From contig NC_091014.1 of NCBI RefSeq assembly GCF_041296385.1, positions 53,648,078 to 53,712,077 on the forward strand: 64,000 bases of DNA, read 5' to 3'. Position numbers and translations under genes: made by a program. The first letter of the stretch is position 1. The number at the start of each line of letters is the position of its first letter. The stretch comes from Aphelocoma coerulescens. Taxonomy: Eukaryota; Chordata; Aves; Passeriformes; Corvidae. The notes below the pieces were generated by a model. The model was given only the letters and a program-made list of their open reading frames with translations, ran no database searches and was not told where the DNA came from. Shown here one piece after another: positions 38,101 to 46,379 of the stretch.

Positions 38101-40324
38101 GATAACCAATGATAGGTCTAAGCAGTGCCAGTATGAACAGTGGGAACTCTGGGATATGGACCAAGGCACTTGCCTCACTTCGTGCAAGCGTCCAGAAGAG
38201 AACCACAGAGAAGTAACTTTCACTTACAGCCTCCCTTGGATCAAACTGACTAATATGCCCAAACCTCATCCAGCAATCTGGAAGGTGGAACCTCCAGCAA
38301 GCTCTGCTCTTAAAGTTACATTACCTCTGGCAGCTGAGACTGCAGACTGGCCTTCTCTGCCAAGGCATCATCAATGGACTCCAGGAAACTTCTTTCCACC
38401 ACATCAAAAGCCTAAAAAAGACCATGAAGAGAAACTAAACTCTTACCCAATGCCTACAGACCTTTGGGGCTACCCATCCTCACCTCTCTAAGACCAGCTC
38501 GTAAGACTGGATGATCACTGTACATACAGACATTCAAGGATCACTACAGCACATCGAAACACAATTGTTTCAGTACAACTAGTTAACAGCTTGTAAAAAC
38601 AATCCGCAACAACTCAAAACAGCAGACAACACCATAAAAATTACATTCACAGCAGCGTCAGAGACCTATCTGATCTTGTGTGTTAATCCTGTCACTCAAG
38701 AAAGTGCACTCACAAATCCATCTCCCCACACATTAACTTCTCCCCTTCACTCACTGTCATCTCCTCCACAGGCTGACTTGTTCTTACATGTCCAGTGAAG
38801 ACTGGCTGCAGCTTCCTGGAGAGCTCTCAGCACTGTGCTGATGGAGCCAGGGGACAGATGGATATGAGGCGGGAGTGAAACAAAGCACTACAGATGCTCA
38901 GGATGAGTGCAACTGCAACCACCAGATGTTTCCAACCCCCACAGAAACCAGATGCTGCTCCCCCGACAGCAAAGTGGAGGTGGGTAGTGCGAGAAGCAGG
39001 AGCTGCTCCCACTCAAAGCTTCTTTACCTGCAGCAGAACTCGACGCACATCAGCATCGCTGTGATCTGCATGGAGCTGGCCCAGCAGCAATTCTGCAGAG
39101 AGCCTCTGACCCACGAAGTTGGTGACTCGGTTGCCATCATAACCATTGAAGACACCATAGAGGTAGCAGTTGTTCTCACTCCTGCCAAAATGGGAGGAGC
39201 GAGAAGCAAAAAGGTCACAAAGGTCTGTAAGACACAGATACAAGTAGCAAGTTCCCGGAGACACCTCTTGCATGCTCAGGCGCCATCCTCTTCTTCCAAG
39301 TCCTGTGGGACAATACCTCTTTTACCTGGTCTTGTGCTAGCAGGAGTCGGTGTCCCGGGTGCAACCCACTTACCTGAATTTTAACCAGTTATCTTCCAAG
39401 GGGTGACCCTCTGTCCCCTTGCCATCTGCACTGTAGGAACGGTTTGGAGCTGAGCCCACCCCAGAGAGATGGCAGGATGGTAAGTCATCTGTCCAACTGG
39501 GCTGTTGTTCCTGGAAGACAAGAAGAGGGAAGAGACCATGTAAACCTCAAGCAGTGTGAAGTGAGGATTGTAGTCCAGAACAGGTTACCAGTCCACCCCC
39601 ACCCTCTTCTCAACCCTTCTCCCTCTGCTAACTAGGAGCACAGCCAATAACTCCGTATTTCCCTGCTGCAGAACAGGATCGCTTACCACATCCCTTCCCT
39701 CTGACGCTGAGCTCTGGCTGCACTTTGGCTCTTGCTAACAAGAAACCAGAAGCGAAATTTGCATGCAAGTTTTACACTCCATACAGCACAGCACGAGCTT
39801 AGCTATTCCTATGGTATATCAGATCCTCGCGCACCCGTGGCACGGGAGTACAGGGAAAGCTCTGGATTCTCCCAGGACTACTCACCCAGGACAAGGGGCT
39901 GGGGCCGGCTGCTGCAGCCAGCAATTAGAGGAAACATCCCTGGGGCCGCCATCTCCCTCTCGGCCTGCAGACGCCAGCTGCCCCCTCACACAGCGGGGCA
40001 CCCCGAAGCCCGCAGCACTGGCACGGCCCCCGCAGCCACCTGTCGCTCACCGCGCGCTGCAGAGCCAGCCCAGGGTGCGGATCGCTGACCACGCACGGAC
40101 CCCCGCAGGCCGAGACCCCCTGCCCTGAGGCGGCACAGGGGGCGAGAGAGCAGCATCCCACCGCCCCGCTGCGGGGAGACCTCCCCTTTCCCACACGGCA
40201 GCGCGGGGGGCGGGTGAGGAGGAGGCCCGGGGACTCCCTCGCACCCACCTGGGGGGTGCGTGTGCACGGAGGGGGGGAAGGTGCCACTCACACTCTGCAG
40301 CAGACTCCTCCTCTGCGCCGCCAT
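31969..40324 (-). CDS. TAB1: TAB1, TAK1-binding protein 1 (complete, 11 coding exons)
   Basis: Adaptor that binds and activates the kinase TAK1 (MAP3K7) in cytokine, TGF-beta and stress signalling, and promotes p38-alpha autophosphorylation. Coding exons, 5' to 3' on the minus strand: 40324-40292, 39510-39374, 39181-39028, 38411-38325, 37768-37630, 37150-37037, 34597-34486, 34379-34235, 33857-33635, 33347-33191, 32176-31969. They total 1509 nt (502 codons plus TAA) and every intron is GT-AG with matching phase. Mammalian TAB1 is 502-504 residues. Residues from about 28 to 365 form a PP2C-like domain. GVFNGYDG at 66-73 has Asn69 where active PP2C enzymes carry a metal-binding Asp, so this is a pseudophosphatase. 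The p38-docking residues V390, Y392, V408 and M409 are present. S421, T429-P and S436-P correspond to human S423, T431 and S438. The TAK1-binding helix PYVDFAEFYRLW lies at 478-489, with F482 matching human F484. The start codon has a strong Kozak context (A at -3, G at +4). Identification is essentially certain. Confidence 0.98.
32177..33190 (-). other. TAB1: TAB1 intron 10
   Basis: About 1 kb. In mammals the alternative terminal exon of TAB1-beta lies between the last two coding exons, so this is where an equivalent would be expected. I see no exon I can defend. A T-run sits at 32735-32747. Confidence 0.8.
33191..33347 (-). CDS. TAB1: TAB1 coding exon 10 (p38-docking segment)
   Basis: Residues 382-433 plus two bases of Asn434. 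It encodes GRVYPVSVPYSS and LSLVMPSQGQM, which hold the p38-alpha docking residues V390, Y392, V408 and M409. It also encodes EATPTLT with a Thr-Pro phosphosite. The acceptor is TCTCAG|GA and the donor CTAA|GTAAAG. Confidence 0.95.
33635..33857 (-). CDS. TAB1: TAB1 coding exon 9
   Basis: Residues 308-381 plus one base of Gly382. It completes the PP2C-like domain (DAVAQAVVDRVKRIH, then RHEDMTLLVRNFG) and enters the Pro/Thr-rich linker. The acceptor is GCTCAG|GAA. The donor CAAG|GTGTGT is slightly weak but phase-correct. Confidence 0.95.
34235..34379 (-). CDS. TAB1: TAB1 coding exon 8
   Basis: Residues 259-307, including AAKSKPIIAEPEIHG and the PP2C-like strand GVTGFLVLMSEGLYKAL. The acceptor is TTCCAG|TGCT and the donor AACCAG|GTGAGC. 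Intron 7 before it is only 106 bp. Confidence 0.96.
34486..34597 (-). CDS. TAB1: TAB1 coding exon 7
   Basis: Residues 222-258 plus two bases of Ser259. It contains LDAGKIKQVG, GQESTRRIGDYKVKYG and TDIELL. The acceptor is TGGCAG|GC and the donor CTCAG|GTCAGA. Intron 6 before it, at about 2.4 kb, is the longest in the gene. Confidence 0.95.
34598..37036 (-). other. TAB1: TAB1 intron 6 (longest intron)
   Basis: 2.4 kb with no coding exon recognised. It contains a plus-oriented CR1 fragment near 35.1-35.25 kb, antisense to TAB1. The remaining sequence is unremarkable. Confidence 0.85.
35105..35248 (+). mobile_element. CR1 LINE 3' fragment in TAB1 intron 6
   Basis: Plus orientation. GGGAGGTTGTGGAGTCTCCC, CTGGAGATATTCATGAACCT and CTTGGACCAGATGA match the CR1 3' region. 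It is diverged and antisense to TAB1. Confidence 0.85.
37037..37150 (-). CDS. TAB1: TAB1 coding exon 6
   Basis: Residues 184-221 plus one base of Gly222. It encodes TNRALLCKSTVDGLQV, then NVDHTTENEDELFR. The acceptor is CTGCAG|GTACC and the donor CTGG|GTGAGT. Confidence 0.96.
37630..37768 (-). CDS. TAB1: TAB1 coding exon 5
   Basis: Residues 138-183 plus one base of Gly184. It includes QLPPQYQKI and the PP2C-like core strand SGGAMAIVAVVLNN. The acceptor is TTCCAG|GGT and the donor GTGG|GTGAGT. Confidence 0.96.
38325..38411 (-). CDS. TAB1: TAB1 coding exon 4
   Basis: Exactly 29 codons, residues 109-137, from AFDVVERSF to SQLPE. The acceptor is TTTTAG|GCT and the donor CCAGAG|GTAATG. Both ends are phase 0, so skipping this exon would keep the frame. 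Confidence 0.95.
39028..39181 (-). CDS. TAB1: TAB1 coding exon 3
   Basis: Residues 57-108. The acceptor is TTGGCAG|G and the donor CTGCAG|GTAAAG. It carries GVFNGYDG (66-73), where the degenerate PP2C metal site (Asn for Asp) is visible, followed by the RLSAELLLGQL helix. Confidence 0.96.
39374..39510 (-). CDS. TAB1: TAB1 coding exon 2
   Basis: Residues 12-56 plus two bases of Arg57. The acceptor is TTCCAG|GAA and the donor TTCAG|GTAAGT. It holds the DDLP...HLSGVGSA segment and the entry to the PP2C-like fold. Confidence 0.95.
39511..40291 (-). other. TAB1: TAB1 intron 1
   Basis: 0.78 kb. The part next to exon 1 (about 39.93-40.29 kb) is CpG-rich and probably belongs to the promoter. The rest is ordinary. 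The other TAB1 introns (2-5 and 7-9) are 0.1-0.6 kb and hold nothing I recognise. Confidence 0.8.
40292..40324 (-). CDS. TAB1: TAB1 coding exon 1
   Basis: Encodes residues 1-11 (MAAQRRSLLQS), the conserved vertebrate TAB1 N-terminus. The donor is AGT|GTGAGT, phase 0. It lies inside the promoter CpG island. Confidence 0.95.
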
Positions 40325-40330
40325 CTTGGA
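40318..40330 (-). promoter_or_regulatory. TAB1: YY1-type motif over the TAB1 start codon
   Basis: The minus strand reads CAAGATGGCGGC across the initiation codon, matching the canonical YY1 consensus AAGATGGCGGC. YY1 sites at the start of CpG-island housekeeping genes often lie just downstream of the transcription start. The motif match is direct; binding is inferred. Confidence 0.6.
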
Positions 40331-40603
40331 GCGGGAGCGGCCGCCTCCCGCCCGCCCTCCGCCGCCACAGCTCGGGCCCGCTCAGGCCCCGCCCCCGCGT
40401 GAGGCGGCGCCGGGCAAGGTCCGAGGGAAAGCCCACGGAACTGGAATGGTTGGGAATGTGCCTGTCGTTACACCTTCCTTCTGGTCTAGGCGGAGTGCAG
40501 GCTTCTCCATTCCTTACCTGTGGCCTTCAAGTTGTGAGAAAGAAGCACCTGTTGGCTGCCACTGCCAGCGTGTGTATGTGGAGGAAAGAGGGGCAGGATT
40601 GTG

Positions 40604-41125
40604 AGGATCAGAGAATGATGGGATCATCAAGGTTGGAAGAGACGTTTGAGATCGTCCAGTCCAACTGTCCACCCAGCACTGCCACTGTAAACCCTAAGCC
40701 ACATCACCCAGCGCCAGATCCAGATGCCTCTTAAACACCCCCAGGGATGGTGACTCCACCACCTCCATGGGCAACCTATTCCAATGCCTGACCAACATAA
40801 CAGTGGGAAAAAAATTCTAGTATCTAATCTGAATCTCCCCTGTCTCATCTTAAGGCCGTTTCCTCTAGCTCTCTCACTGCAGGCACAGTAGAAAACACTG
40901 GCCCCGACCTCACTACAACCTCTTTTCACGTGCTGTAGAGAGCGATGAGGTCCCCCCACCCTCCTCTTTAGACTAAACAAACCCAGCTCCCTCAGCTGTT
41001 CACATTGGATGTGTTTTCTAGATCTTTCACAAGCCTTGTTGCCCTTCGCTGAACCTGCTCCAGCATCTCAATGTCGTTTTTAAAGTGAGGGGCTCAAAAC
41101 GGAACACAGTACTCGAGGTGCAATC
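40604..41125 (-). mobile_element. CR1 LINE fragment upstream of TAB1
   Basis: About 520 bp of the CR1 3' region in minus orientation. Recognisable pieces on the + strand are GGATCATCAAGGTTGGAAGA, CCACCTCCATGGGCAACCTA, CAGCTCCCTCAGCTGTTC and GAACCTGCTCCAGCATCTCA. The 3' end lies on the left, about 280 bp upstream of the TAB1 start codon. 5'-truncated, as usual for CR1, with no usable reading frame. Confidence 0.93.
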
Positions 41126-44100
41126 GGTACTGTGAATCCTGGATCCCGTGAAATGGGGTCACCCTGGGTGCCAGAGTGCCCTGGTTGAAAAGGTTTTCTT
41201 AGCAATGCATCATGTTCCAAGAACCTCTAGGGAAGACTTAGCCCACGTACCAGCTCTCAGCTGCATCCTGTTCCATAGACACCACATCCATGGCATCCAC
41301 GTGTCTCAGCTTGGAGTCTGTCTCCTGCCCTTTCCCTCTCTCTTTTGCAGGCCGTAACAAGGATGTAGTTGGACCATGCCCTCCAGGGAAGCAGTGGGAA
41401 GGTGTCTAGAACAATTGACAAGTGGTTCTCAATACTCACTGCAGTTTGGAGCAGTTTTTGGTAGTCTCAAGTCAGGCACAACAGTAAAATCCCTTGTGTG
41501 CCTGCCTGAGCAAAATGAAGAGATCACTAATTTTGCTCTTGTTTAAGATCCTTTCTCAGCAGACATAGGCTGTTTCCACTGTATCAGCTCAGCTGGGGGA
41601 GGAGGGAAGACACAAGATTCAATCTCACTGCTTTCTCAATATTACAAGTCAGCAAAAGAGCCCTCCAGGAGCTTGAATGGCGTATCTGAATGTGAGTGAT
41701 GGCCAGCAGTCAGGCTGTGGCAGCGGCGGCTTGGGGAAGAGCCTCGTGTGCTTCCCTGTGTGTATTGTGGCTGCAGGGGCTCCAACATGAGAGACGTGCA
41801 GTTTCAGTCATGGGTAGCAGTGCAGTCGTGGTGAGGGTGGGAGTGTCAAATAGTCTTGACTTCCAGCTGTGGCTTGATACACTTATAATGACATCTTTGT
41901 GGCAGATATATTTGATTCAGATGCACTTCAGAAATAATTGCCAGTTAATTAACCTCATTCTGTGGAATGATGCCTTTTGCTGCAGGGGTTTCTGCCAGAT
42001 GATTCCAGCTTCCTTTCCTGTGAATCCTTTGTCTATTGTTTTGTTACATCTCCAAAATATACAAAGATTACAGATCCTTCCCCTTCATGCCAGGCTCACA
42101 AATATATAGACATTCAAGCAGAGTTAGGTACACAGGCAGAATTACGTTTTTTAAAGCTTATATTGTGCAAAGATAGAAGAAAATGCTAAATTTAGAACCT
42201 GGGTCTACAAACAAGTTTCCTCAGGTTTAGGCTTCTGTATTAGCTTGGTCTCAATGATGTCATTCAGAGTATTCCTGTGGGTAAAGCTGTAAATAGGTAC
42301 AAATAATTATAGGAACAGGTATGAAGTCTGTATTAGAAGTAGGATGGACAGATTTAGTACTGACAAAGATTTGTTTTCTTGCCAGTATCAAAAGAAGAAT
42401 TCCCGGTGCTGCTGAAAAACGCATAGCACAGCATTGTCCGTGTCATTAAAAAGCTACAGGCAAGAGTCTTTGCTTTAAAACAGGATGACACTTCTTCAGC
42501 ATTGCAGCAGCAGCTCATGGTTATTTAATGCCATTGAAGGCTGCAGTCATGCACCTTGATGAGCACAGTCAGACTCTGTCCTTGCTCAGAGCGACACTGA
42601 AATCAGCAAGGCTTTGGGTGTACCCAGAGACTGTCAGCATGCATTGCATTGCAGGACTGGGAATTCAGGAGTAATTTCTGTCTTTTTCTATCCATAAGTG
42701 AGTCCTTTTGAGACTAACAAGAGCAGAGTCTGTGTGAGAGTGCGATAAGGCAGAATGTGAAGTCAGTGAGAGAGCAAAACAACTTTCCTAAAGATACAAG
42801 ATAGAAAATCTGCCACTTTCCTTGTTTGTACAATGGCTTGTCACCTCTTGCAGTTAAAAATGTGCCCTGTTCCTAATTTAAATATCTGGCTTCAGCCTGT
42901 AGACACTAATCTTTGTCATTTGGGTTTATTTTTTTTTTTTTTCTGCCAGTTTATGCTGGAACACAGACCTGGTGCAAAGCATTTTTTTCTTGGTGAAAAT
43001 TTTTGTGCCAGATTCTGCCTGGATACTCCTGTGGTTCTGTCACTGAGCTTCTGCCCTAACCTTGAGTGAGTCAATTAACTACTTGATCTGGAAAAAAAGC
43101 GAACAGTAGGATTTAGCAAACAAGGCCATTTGCAGCATTAAATGCATGTTTGTCCACAATTCACAGTCCTCCAAACAAAAGTGTTACAGGAGCTGGTGAG
43201 CTACTCCATGAATGTCTGCTCACCAAAAGCTTTATGCAGCACTTGGAAGATTAAATACAGCACCGAGTTTCTGTTGGCTGTATTGATCAAGCTTATTTTA
43301 ATCTTCATTTATTCTTACTTTTTGCAAATCCTGTCAGAAAATGCCATGTGTATTTCCATGCAGCCAAGATCTCCCCAGGAATGAAGGCTATTGGTCACTG
43401 AACCTCACCATCCATGCACAAGTAAATGAATTATATGATTCAGTGGTTACCAGATATACAGCTCCCCCTCTCATGTTAAACTCCCATATTTCTGGTTCCT
43501 CCCTCTCTCTGTTTTTTTAATTATTCTCCCATTTTCTCTGTCCCCAGTGCTAGGGATTATGCACACAGTATTCCTGGTGCCAAGCTGTACCGCTGCCTTC
43601 CTGTTTTTATCAAAGCTTTCTCTGCAGGAAAGGAAGAAGCATGGTCACTACTTGGCTGCTGGATGAAAGATGAACAGCATGACTGAGCAACGTGCCATGG
43701 GGAGCAGGGAGCCTGGGGCAGCCCCGGCACAGTGCTCTTGCAGGTGCTCAGAAACCGGGAAGCATTTACCGGATTGCCGGCAGAAGCCATCACATCATTT
43801 ACCTTCTCTCTACTGATCATGTGTGAGATATGTTTAGGGGGATTTTTTTTCTGTTTTGATTATAATGCAGGCTGGGGCTGGAAAGGAAAGCAATGATTTT
43901 TGGCAAAGCTTGCAGGAGGCGACAGAGCCAGCTTTCCACACTTGCTCTGCTCCTACGGCAAGCAGAAAGGGGTGGTGGGGGGTGGCGTTGTGAGGCCTCA
44001 CACAGCTCCACCCCGAGGTCACCTCATCTACCTTTACCAACCTCAGCCTGATGCTTCTCACAGGTACAGGTGCCCTAATGCTCCTCTTCGCAGGCCACTG

Positions 44101-45640
44101 TTTTGAGGCATGCTGGAAGGGCAGAGAAATAAGATGGGGCAATAGAAAGAACAAGTATTAAGGAAGGAAAGCTGGAAACAACAGATTCCTTCCCCCAGCA
44201 CCCTCTGAGACCTGGAGAGCCAATGTGCAGACCTACTGCCAGAGAAAGGGAGGATGATGAAGGTGTGCTGATCCCCCCAAGAGAGAGTCAAATACGACTG
44301 CAAAACGGAGTTTGTACAATTTTAGGCCAGCTGGATTTTTGAGGGAGGGAAATGGGTTGTTTAGTATAATTTTATTGAATTCCTTGATACACTAAAATTT
44401 TCATCTCTGAGTCCTGGGATTATGTGAACTTTAAAATAAAAAAAGAAAACAACTTTATAACAGAATTGTTTCTAGATGTCATGGCTGCACGGAGAGGCTT
44501 CAAAACATGACTCATAAGCATGTGAAATACCAGAAAGCAAAATTAAAGAGATTTCAAATTATTAGAAAACACTAACAAACTAGTAATGTTGGAGTCCTAT
44601 TCATCTGAAATGCTTGCTTTTGGCAACATTTTGTCTCACCAGTTTTTAACTCTACTTGTTGCCAACACAGACATTTGCCTTTCCGTGGGCTCAGTATCTC
44701 CACAACACATCCACCCCAAAAGCTGTGACTGTAGGAAGGGTCTTTGTCCAAACAAAGATTAATCATGAAACAGATGGGTCGGTCCACCAACACTTTTGCA
44801 TATAATCTGATGCACAGCTGCAGTGTGTGCTCAGTAGTGTCCCCAAGAGGGGAGACAGTTTGGAGGAATGGCTAGAGCCTGTTCACCATCATGTGCTTCT
44901 GCTTACTGTCCTCAAACCTCACAAGGGCTGGGAAATGTGATACTCAGGTACTCGGGTGACTGACTCATTAGAAGGGAATGAGAAGGAAGCTTTAGCTAAG
45001 CATCATCACAGGATGGGATTTTGAATTTAATTTTTATTGCAAAGCCTGTTGAAACAAGATCCTTTTTAGTGGTGGGCTACCAATCACTGACACCCACTGT
45101 CGGCAGTGACCTGAGAGCCCATTTCCCAGGGTCTGATTATGTTTTGAAAACCTGCAGTACACCAGACACCTGAGCAATGATCACATATAGATGAATAAAG
45201 ACACATCAAAAGACTAAACAGATCTGCTTCCCTGGGTGTGGAAATACAGGTGTTTATTTTCATATAGGTTTGTATCCTATATTCTTATAAGTCCCCCATC
45301 CACACCCCCTATTGCCACATCCTTTTCACAGTGAGAGTCCACTTCTAACATGGCATGTCAGGTTCCTCAGGTTTTCCTACTGATTAGGTGAGAGACACTT
45401 GATGGTGTGTGATTTGAAACTTAGGCCAAGTAAAACAAGTAACCATTAGCTTCCACTGAAACACCTCAATAAGGGCAGTTCTTTAAGTTTCTTTCCTCCA
45501 TTCAAGCCACTGACTGTCACTAAACTTGACAGCTCGGCCATGCAGGAGCACAGGAGCCAATGCTCTTGTAGCAAACCAAACTAAAAAAGCCATCCCTCCC
45601 CAAAGAAGAAAAGCCAGACCATTTTTTTTTTCCATATAGT
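41126..45640. other. Intergenic between TAB1 promoter and SYNGR1 3' end
   Basis: 4.5 kb of moderately AT-rich sequence with a T-run at about 42929-42942. No exon, RNA gene or further CR1 piece recognised. Confidence 0.65.
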
Positions 45641-45663
45641 ATGGTTATTTTGAACGTCATAAC

Positions 45664-45669
45664 TTTATT
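45664..45669 (-). terminator. SYNGR1: SYNGR1 distal poly(A) signal AATAAA
   Basis: AATAAAGTTATGACG on the minus strand, followed by a TTTTG/TGGTTATTTTG-like T/G-rich stretch. It is the last AATAAA seen before the AT-poor intergenic sequence, so it is the likely distal mRNA end. Confidence 0.65.
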
Positions 45670-45911
45670 GAGACACCAGTAGTTACCACCTTCACTTTGT
45701 TAACCACAAATATATAGGACATTGTAAACACAGGTGCCGAGGTGGCGGGGTTCGCTGTAGTTGAATTTTGGAACGGACAGGGGCAGGGGGAGGAGGGGTG
45801 AAGGGACACTCGGGCTTAGACAAGACCACTCAGAGGATCCTGTATGCGGCAGGCCATCCATGAGTCATCGTATATACGTATATATGTATAGCTTTATATT
45901 ATACATCTTTT

Positions 45912-45941
45912 TAAATATATATATATAATATATATACTATA
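45912..45941 (+). repeat. (AT)n tract in the SYNGR1 3' UTR
   Basis: A near-pure TA repeat with one interruption, inside a longer AT-rich self-complementary stretch (about 45868-45945). Confidence 0.85.
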
Positions 45942-46373
45942 CACAGGCAGTAATGTGGCAGGGCAAGGGGCAGGGCAGCCCAGGTGGTGTTACAAATGCC
46001 ACACAGGCAGCAGGGAGTTGTCTGGATGGATGGTTTGAACTTGCTGCGTGAGGTGGCCTCACTGGGCTCCTTACCTTGTACCTGCTCTGGGGATGGGAGC
46101 TGAGACTCCTGTGGGAACCACCCTGCAATGCTGCCTTCCTGGGTCCTCCCAAGTGCTTGCAAGGGTACAGGGACAAAGACACCTCCTCCCCCGAGGGAAC
46201 TGCCAGGAATAACGCAGAGAGGAAGGGTGTGTGATGAGGTGATGAACAGGGTGGTGGGGATATGGGTGAGCCAGGGATGGGGACACACCAGGAGGCTGAA
46301 TCCACAGACAGAACTGGGGCAAGGTTTCATCATCTCTTTGCCCTTCACAGCCTCTGCTTCCACAGAACAGTCC

Positions 46374-46379
46374 TTTATT
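46374..46379 (-). terminator. SYNGR1: Possible proximal SYNGR1 poly(A) signal AATAAA
   Basis: A second AATAAA on the minus strand, 710 bp upstream of the distal one. Use here would shorten the 3' UTR to about 3.4 kb and drop the UA-rich tract. Only the hexamer is seen; use is unproven. Confidence 0.35.

Larger units (their letters stand above)
39930..40440 (-). promoter_or_regulatory. TAB1: TAB1 CpG-island promoter
   Basis: CpG-dense sequence around coding exon 1 and upstream. No TATA box is seen near the start. On the minus strand there is a GGGGCGGGG-type GC box at 40386-40396 and a further GC-rich box at 40349-40365, consistent with an Sp1-driven housekeeping promoter. The transcription start probably lies within about 120 bp upstream of the ATG at 40324. 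The island ends before the CR1 copy that begins near 40604. Confidence 0.8.

Noticed and set aside
41126..45640. Extra gene between TAB1 and SYNGR1
   Set aside because: No frame with protein-like composition, no CpG promoter and no repeat-derived gene seen.
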